From positions 1-8,341 of the forward strand of contig JAQYWI010000218.1 in the NCBI GenBank assembly GCA_030145015.1: a DNA stretch of 8,341 nucleotides. Reading direction: 5' to 3'. The position numbers were made by a program, and so were the translations under genes. Origin of the DNA: Desulfobacterales bacterium (GTDB taxonomy: Bacteria; Desulfobacterota; Desulfobacteria; Desulfobacterales; JAHEIW01). Below the pieces are notes generated by a model, which did not search any database, was not told where the DNA came from, and saw only the letters and a program-made list of their open reading frames with translations. Below are positions 4,028-8,341 of the stretch, in pieces (position 1 is the stretch's first letter; each line of letters opens with the position of its first letter).

Positions 4028-6334
4028 ATGACTCGCTGGAAAATAACCGGACTCATTGCAACGCTCGTCATCATTTTATCCATTCCGGCTTACCTGCTGA
4101 AGGAAAAATATTTCCGTCACCCGCCTGCGTCCCTGCGTGTCGCCACTTTTGCCGGCAGTCGCAAATGCCTGGATTGCCACAAAGCCGAATACGACAAGTG
4201 GCAAAATTCCCTTCACGACCGCGCTATGGATGTTGCCAATGACACTACCGTCCTGGGTGATTTTAACAATGCAGTTGTTGAATTTCACAACATCACCACC
4301 CGTTTCTATCGTAAGAATGATAAATTCTTTGTGCACACCCCGGGTCCGGAAGGCACAATGGAGGAGTTTGAAATCACGCATACCTTCGGATGGTATCCAC
4401 TGCAGCAATATCTGGTGCCCTTTTCCGGCGGCCGTTTGCAATGTTTACCCATCGCCTGGGATGTGAAAGAAAAAAAGTGGTACCATCTGTATCCGGATGC
4501 GCCCATTGATCCCGACGATTGGCTGTACTGGACCAATGCCGGCCAGAACTGGAATGGGATGTGTGCCGAGTGCCATTCCACGAACCTTAAAAAGAATTAC
4601 GACATTCAAAGCGATTCTTACCAGACGACCTGGTCGGAAATCGATGTCAGCTGCGAAGCCTGCCATGGCCCGGCCTCTCAGCATGTGCAATGGGCCGAAC
4701 TGCCGGAGATGGCCCGGCCTCAAGCTGCCAATTCTGAACTGGTGGTCAAAGCAAAAGGCATGGCTTCGGGCCAACAGGTGGAGCTGTGCGCGCCCTGTCA
4801 CTCCCGGCGCGCAATTCTGGGAGATTACACCCATGCCGAACCGGAGCTTTTAGACAGCATGCTGCCCAGCCTGCTGACGCCGGGGCTGTATTTTGCTGAT
4901 GGCCAGATCCTGGAAGAGGTTTATGTTTACGGCTCCTTTACCCAGAGCAAGATGTACCGCCGCAACGTGCGCTGCAGTGATTGCCATGATGTGCACAGCA
5001 TAAAAAAAGTCAAAGAAGGCAACGCGCTTTGCCTTCAGTGCCACCGGGCCAGCATCTATGACACCAAAACGCACCATTTCCACAAGCGCATGGGCGAAAA
5101 AGGGGAGGCCATCAAATCAACGGATGGCAAGGTTCTGTTTGATGTGGGTACCGGTGCTGAATGTGTCCGGTGCCATATGCCGGAACGACCCTATATGGGA
5201 ATTGATTACCGCGCTGATCACAGCTTTCGGTTGCCGCGGCCTGATTTGAGTATCAAACTGGGTACACCCAATGCCTGCAATCGCTGCCACATCGATAAAC
5301 CCGTTCAATGGTCGGATCAATATATCACTAAATGGTATGGCCCCGGTCGCAGGGCCCATTACGGCACCATCATTGCTGAAGGGCGTAAAGGATCACCGAT
5401 CGCTCATGAGGATTTGATCGCACTGGCCTCGGATCCATTATATCCGGTGATCGTGCGATCGACTGCGCTTTCGCTTCTTGCAGCTTATCCGGCAAAAGAG
5501 ACCACCCGGGCATACGAATCGGCCTTGATGGACGATGAAGCCCTGATTCGACGGACGGCAGTTGATCATCTAAATGTATCTGATCGCAAACGCCAGACAA
5601 CGCTTCTATCGTCCATGCTTTACGATCCGGTTAAAGCCGTGCGCATGGAAGCGGCCAGGAGAATGACGGAAATTTCTGATCCGCAATTGGATCGCAACCA
5701 GAAGATGGTATTTCAGGCTTCTCTGGACGAATATCAAAAATCCATGGAATATTCAGCAGACTTCGCCTTTGGCCGTTATAATCTGGGAAATCTTTATGCC
5801 GCGCTGAGGCAGCCGCAAAAAGCGGGTGAAAACTATCGGGCCGCTATGAAAATCGATCATCTATTCTATCCGGCCAAAGTCAACCTCGCCATGCTTTACA
5901 ACCAGACGGGCAAAAATGATAAGGCCGAGATTTTGCTTCGTGAAGTCGCCATTACTCATCCTGAAATGTATGAGGTGCATTACTCTCTCGGATTGCTGTT
6001 GGCCGAAGAAAAAAAGTATGCTGAAGCAGCAAAATATTTGGACCTGGCAGCCATGGGCATGCCCGCTCGTGCCCGCATTCACTACAATCTCGGTTTACTG
6101 CTGCAGCATTTAAAAAGAGATTCGGATGCAGAGGCGTCCTTGCTCAGAGCGAAGGAACTGGAACCGGATAATCTAGATTACCTTTATGCACTTGCCGATT
6201 TTTATTTGAAGCGCAAAAAATTACGAAAGGCCAGAAGCATTGCGGAAGAAATGAAGGCGCGACATCCCAGCCAACGAATCGGACACGATATTTTTAACCT
6301 CATCGAGAAGAATTTGGAAGCGAATTCGAATTAG
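4028..6334 (+). CDS. Octaheme cytochrome c with C-terminal HEAT-like and TPR repeats
   Basis: The protein is 768 aa. A single N-terminal hydrophobic segment (about 6-24) serves as signal or anchor, placing the rest in the periplasm. Eight CXXCH heme-binding motifs start at C47, C179, C209, C254, C316, C335, C379 and C417; the third (S-C-E-A-C-H-G-P-A) resembles cytochrome c554/NrfA-type multiheme proteins. About 460-550 contains three HEAT-like helical pairs, and about 578-745 contains TPR-like repeats (Y-N-L-G-N-L-Y, Y-S-L-G-L-L-L, Y-N-L-G-L-L-L). It is probably the electron acceptor or donor of the bc complex encoded upstream, with the repeats as a docking arm; this role is inferred from operon position. 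A catalytic reductase activity cannot be excluded. The start has only a weak AGAG upstream, next to the right end of cassette B. Confidence 0.88.
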   Translation: MTRWKITGLIATLVIILSIPAYLLKEKYFRHPPASLRVATFAGSRKCLDCHKAEYDKWQNSLHDRAMDVANDTTVLGDFNNAVVEFHNITTRFYRKNDKFFVHTPGPEGTMEEFEITHTFGWYPLQQYLVPFSGGRLQCLPIAWDVKEKKWYHLYPDAPIDPDDWLYWTNAGQNWNGMCAECHSTNLKKNYDIQSDSYQTTWSEIDVSCEACHGPASQHVQWAELPEMARPQAANSELVVKAKGMASGQQVELCAPCHSRRAILGDYTHAEPELLDSMLPSLLTPGLYFADGQILEEVYVYGSFTQSKMYRRNVRCSDCHDVHSIKKVKEGNALCLQCHRASIYDTKTHHFHKRMGEKGEAIKSTDGKVLFDVGTGAECVRCHMPERPYMGIDYRADHSFRLPRPDLSIKLGTPNACNRCHIDKPVQWSDQYITKWYGPGRRAHYGTIIAEGRKGSPIAHEDLIALASDPLYPVIVRSTALSLLAAYPAKETTRAYESALMDDEALIRRTAVDHLNVSDRKRQTTLLSSMLYDPVKAVRMEAARRMTEISDPQLDRNQKMVFQASLDEYQKSMEYSADFAFGRYNLGNLYAALRQPQKAGENYRAAMKIDHLFYPAKVNLAMLYNQTGKNDKAEILLREVAITHPEMYEVHYSLGLLLAEEKKYAEAAKYLDLAAMGMPARARIHYNLGLLLQHLKRDSDAEASLLRAKELEPDNLDYLYALADFYLKRKKLRKARSIAEEMKARHPSQRIGHDIFNLIEKNLEANSN

Positions 6335-6391
6335 CAGATCAAATTTAAATTCGGTAAAATATGCAGGGCTTCCGGTACACAGAGGCACTGC

Positions 6392-6403
6392 TGACATCTG
6401 TCA
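6392..6403. promoter_or_regulatory. Palindrome TGACATCTGTCA upstream of the ODP-like gene
   Basis: TGACA and TGTCA form a 12-base near-perfect palindrome with a two-base centre. It lies 24 bases upstream of TTGACA (6427-6432), a perfect -35-like hexamer, though no good -10 follows at 17 bases. It could be an operator for the unit starting at 6502, but a 12-base palindrome may arise by chance. Confidence 0.2.
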
Positions 6404-6501
6404 TAGGCTATTTTGCCACAACGGCCTTGACATTTTGATATTTGATACAAAAAATTAAAGGTTAAGTGCAAAAGCAAATACTTTCCAAAGAGGGTATCCA
6501 T

Positions 6502-7365
6502 ATGTTCCACCCCCAAATAGATGACATTGACCTTGAGAGTTCGGTTGAAATTGCTGATGGTATTTATTGGATCGGCTTTTTCGATGAGCAGGCCGGGTTG
6601 CATTGTAATCCCTATCTTATCATCGATAATGATGAGGCGGTTGTAATCGACGGCGGCAGCCGCCCGGATTTTGCGACCGTTATGATGAAAATATTGCAAA
6701 CCGGAATTGCGCCCAACCAGATCATCGCGCTTCTTTACCAGCACTATGATCCTGACCTTTGCGGCAGTATTCCCAATTTTGAAGATATCATCAAAAGAAA
6801 CGACTTAAAAATTATATCCGATGCATCAAATCTGATGTTTATCCGCCATTACTCCGTTGCCACCCGATTGCTTCCGACCAGCAAAATAAATAATCAGTTT
6901 AAGTTTTCTTCCGGCCGCACCCTCCAGTTTTTCAAAACCCCCTACGCCCACTCCGGGGGCAGTATTGTTACGTTTGATCAAAAAAGCGGAATCCTCTTCA
7001 CCAGCGATCTCTTCGGAAGCCTGGGCCTTGAATGGGAGCTATTTTTAAAATTGAGGCCGGAGTGTATGGATTGTGTAAATCTTAAAGAGTGCCCGTCGAA
7101 AAGAACCAGCTGCCCGATCAATGACATTCTAAATTTTCATAAAACCGTTATGCCGTCTTGCAAAGCCTTAAGATACTCACTTGAACAGATTTTAGACATT
7201 CCCTTTACGACGATCGCGCCCCAGCATGGCAGTATTATCGACAACAAAGAGATCATGCGATATGTGTTCGAGTCATTGGCAATCTTAAAAGGGGTGGGCA
7301 TAGACGGAATTATTGAAGACGATTACGATTTTGATTCAGACAAACTCCGCAAGCGGTTTGAATAA
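6502..7365 (+). CDS. ODP/flavodiiron-like metallo-beta-lactamase fold protein with a Cys cluster
   Basis: The start at ATG 6502 (287 aa) is chosen because AAAGAGGG (6487-6494) lies 7 bases upstream; the in-frame GTG at 6466 has no such signal. The protein resembles stand-alone oxygen-binding di-iron proteins (ODP) and the lactamase domain of FprA. Putative iron ligands are H81-x-D83-x-D85, H150, D169 and H242. H150 and D169 are separated by exactly 18 residues, as in flavodiiron proteins. The family's second motif His after the Asp is L86. No flavodoxin domain follows, so it is more likely a sensor or O2/NO-binding protein than a full reductase. An insertion before the last His carries C188-x2-C191-x5-C197-x6-C204, a possible Fe-S or zinc site. 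The stop is one base from the next start codon, so the two are almost certainly translated together. It is probably cytoplasmic, as no signal peptide is seen. Confidence 0.82.
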   Translation: MFHPQIDDIDLESSVEIADGIYWIGFFDEQAGLHCNPYLIIDNDEAVVIDGGSRPDFATVMMKILQTGIAPNQIIALLYQHYDPDLCGSIPNFEDIIKRNDLKIISDASNLMFIRHYSVATRLLPTSKINNQFKFSSGRTLQFFKTPYAHSGGSIVTFDQKSGILFTSDLFGSLGLEWELFLKLRPECMDCVNLKECPSKRTSCPINDILNFHKTVMPSCKALRYSLEQILDIPFTTIAPQHGSIIDNKEIMRYVFESLAILKGVGIDGIIEDDYDFDSDKLRKRFE

Positions 7366-7366
7366 G

Positions 7367-8341
7367 ATGAAGTTTGAAGATTCCTTAAAAGATAAAATTA
7401 GAGAATTCGATATTAAAAACCCTCAATATGCCTTTCTGCTAAAGCAGGCGCTGGAATACTGGGCTTCTTTAAAAGACAACGGTATCAATAATCAACTCCT
7501 GCAGGATTTAGTCTTCAAATACTCGGTGGCCGAAAAAAAACTGAAACAGCTTAATCAGGAACTGCTGGATAAACAAAAACGGCTGGATGAAGACCTTGTG
7601 GCGGCGGCCGAAATCCAGAAAAGCCTTTTACCTCAAAAAATTGATTCAACTGAGAACCTGGAGGTTGCCTGGGAATTTGAGCCCTGTGAGCATACGGGAG
7701 GCGACATATTTAATATGTTTCAGCTGGATGATGACCATTGGGGGATTTATATGCTCGATGTCAGCGGTCATGGGGTTCAAGCTGCGATGGTAACGGTCTC
7801 TGTTTCGCAATTCTTACAGCCGAATTCAGGTCATCTTCTCAGCAGAAAATCGGGAAAATCTGCAACAGCCTATGAGTCAACGACCACCCGCAAAACGGGT
7901 GGCTTGGATTTTACCGCCATAGGCGGTAAAAGACAGGGGCAGGAAGTGCCCCAATCGTTGCGGGTGGAACCGGGTGTGAAGCATCCGGTTTGGAAAACCC
8001 AATTAAGGAGCCCGGCCGAAGTGCTTGCCGCGCTTGATACGGAGTTTCCGTTTGAGCGTTTTAATAACTTTTTCACCATCACCTACCTGATTATCAACAC
8101 CAAAACCGGCGAACTGAGATACAGCAATGCCGGGCACCCGCATTCCATTGTTTTGCGGAAAAACGGAACATTGGAGCTGTTACAAAAGGGCGGACCGGCT
8201 ATCGGAGTGGGGGACTTCCATCTTTTAATCGGGAAAGAGAATCGATTCGAGGAAGGCCGCCCGCAAATGAATCCCGGCGATAAACTGTTTGTCTATACCG
8301 ATGGAATCGTTGAATATGAGAATCCTGCTGGCGAATTTTAC
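7367..8341 (+). CDS. RsbU/SpoIIE-type PP2C serine phosphatase (3' end outside window)
   Basis: The frame is open from ATG 7367 to the last base (325 codons). The start is one base after the ODP-like stop, consistent with translational coupling; no strong ribosome binding site is seen. Residues 54-88 are a predicted coiled coil ending in the linker signature A-A-E-I-Q-K-S-L-L-P (80-89). The catalytic domain follows: metal-binding Asp residues are in G-G-D113, D131-V-S-G-H-G and T-D312-G, with A-G-H-P near 255-258. Such enzymes dephosphorylate STAS anti-anti-sigma proteins in partner switches. No membrane, GAF or response-regulator domain is present before the coiled coil, so the input may come from the ODP-like neighbour (inference). 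Residues about 173-211 are an atypical insertion encoded by a palindromic element. It remains in frame, so the gene may be functional or not; the C-terminal end cannot be judged. Confidence 0.88.
   Translation, partial: MKFEDSLKDKIREFDIKNPQYAFLLKQALEYWASLKDNGINNQLLQDLVFKYSVAEKKLKQLNQELLDKQKRLDEDLVAAAEIQKSLLPQKIDSTENLEVAWEFEPCEHTGGDIFNMFQLDDDHWGIYMLDVSGHGVQAAMVTVSVSQFLQPNSGHLLSRKSGKSATAYESTTTRKTGGLDFTAIGGKRQGQEVPQSLRVEPGVKHPVWKTQLRSPAEVLAALDTEFPFERFNNFFTITYLIINTKTGELRYSNAGHPHSIVLRKNGTLELLQKGGPAIGVGDFHLLIGKENRFEEGRPQMNPGDKLFVYTDGIVEYENPAGEFY
7884..7990. repeat. Multi-hairpin palindromic element inserted in frame in the phosphatase gene
   Basis: Consecutive perfect or near-perfect stems occur in 107 bases. 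CCACCCG/CGGGTGG is at 7884-7890/7896-7902. A ten-base stem TTTTACCGCC/GGCGGTAAAA lies at 7909-7918/7922-7931 with a three-base loop. GGGGCA/TGCCCC is at 7936-7941/7947-7952. AACCGGGT/ATCCGGTT is at 7968-7975/7983-7990 with one G-T pair. In addition, CCACCCGCA (7884-7892) can pair with TGCGGGTGG (7959-7967), enclosing the middle hairpins. The region falls between phosphatase motifs where homologs, as I recall, have a shorter variable loop, so it looks like a REP-like or MITE-like insertion. Its exact ends and any target duplication are not clear. Confidence 0.6.

Noticed and set aside
4076..5600. Several minus-strand and out-of-frame ORFs within the octaheme cytochrome gene
   Set aside because: They lie wholly inside a well-supported coding region and show no recognisable motif or start signal.
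6427..6455. FNR-like site or full sigma-70 promoter around TTGACA and the two TTGATA copies
   Set aside because: The TTGAT half-sites are direct, not inverted to ATCAA, and no acceptable -10 lies 16-18 bases after TTGACA.
7870..8082. A minus-strand 70-codon ORF across the palindromic insert
   Set aside because: It is open because the inserted palindromes read similarly on both strands; it has no family resemblance and overlaps the phosphatase catalytic domain.

Overview
The window looks like part of the chromosome of an anaerobic or facultatively anaerobic Gram-negative bacterium, most likely a Desulfobacterota (former deltaproteobacterial) lineage. This is inferred from an Mla outer-membrane lipid system, a b6-type fused cytochrome b, an eight-heme cytochrome c with TPRs, an ODP-like di-iron protein and an RsbU-like phosphatase. 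All genes are on the + strand. No similarity search was possible, so family calls rest on motifs read by eye.

Layout: (1) 1-1241, the end of mlaC followed by mlaA, for retrograde phospholipid transport. MlaA has a Sec-type signal peptide and no cysteine at all, so it is not a lipoprotein. A folded leader precedes it. (2) 1357-6334, a quinol:cytochrome c oxidoreductase-like operon: cytochrome b, Rieske Fe-S protein and an octaheme cytochrome c with HEAT and TPR repeats. Electrons plausibly pass from menaquinol through cytochrome b and Rieske to the multiheme cytochrome. (3) 6502-8341, a two-gene unit: an ODP/flavodiiron-type metallo-beta-lactamase protein with an added four-cysteine cluster, and, one base later, an RsbU/SpoIIE-type PP2C phosphatase that runs off the window. 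This resembles an oxygen- or redox-input partner-switch module.

The most unusual structure is in region 2. Both junctions of the respiratory operon carry a small cassette of the same design: short tandem repeats with a CAGGA core, a strong Shine-Dalgarno, a small gene, then the same repeats inverted. Cassette A (2750-2924) holds the first 27 or so codons of a four-helix-bundle/23S-IVP-type gene. Cassette B (3482-3995) holds a nearly full-length GxxExxY (PDDEXK_3 nuclease-fold) gene broken by one TAA and by a probable Asp-to-Asn change in the active site. The two gene families are unrelated but the packaging is alike, which suggests a class of small-gene mobile cassettes. A different palindromic element, with three or four consecutive hairpins, sits in frame inside the phosphatase gene at about 7884-7990.
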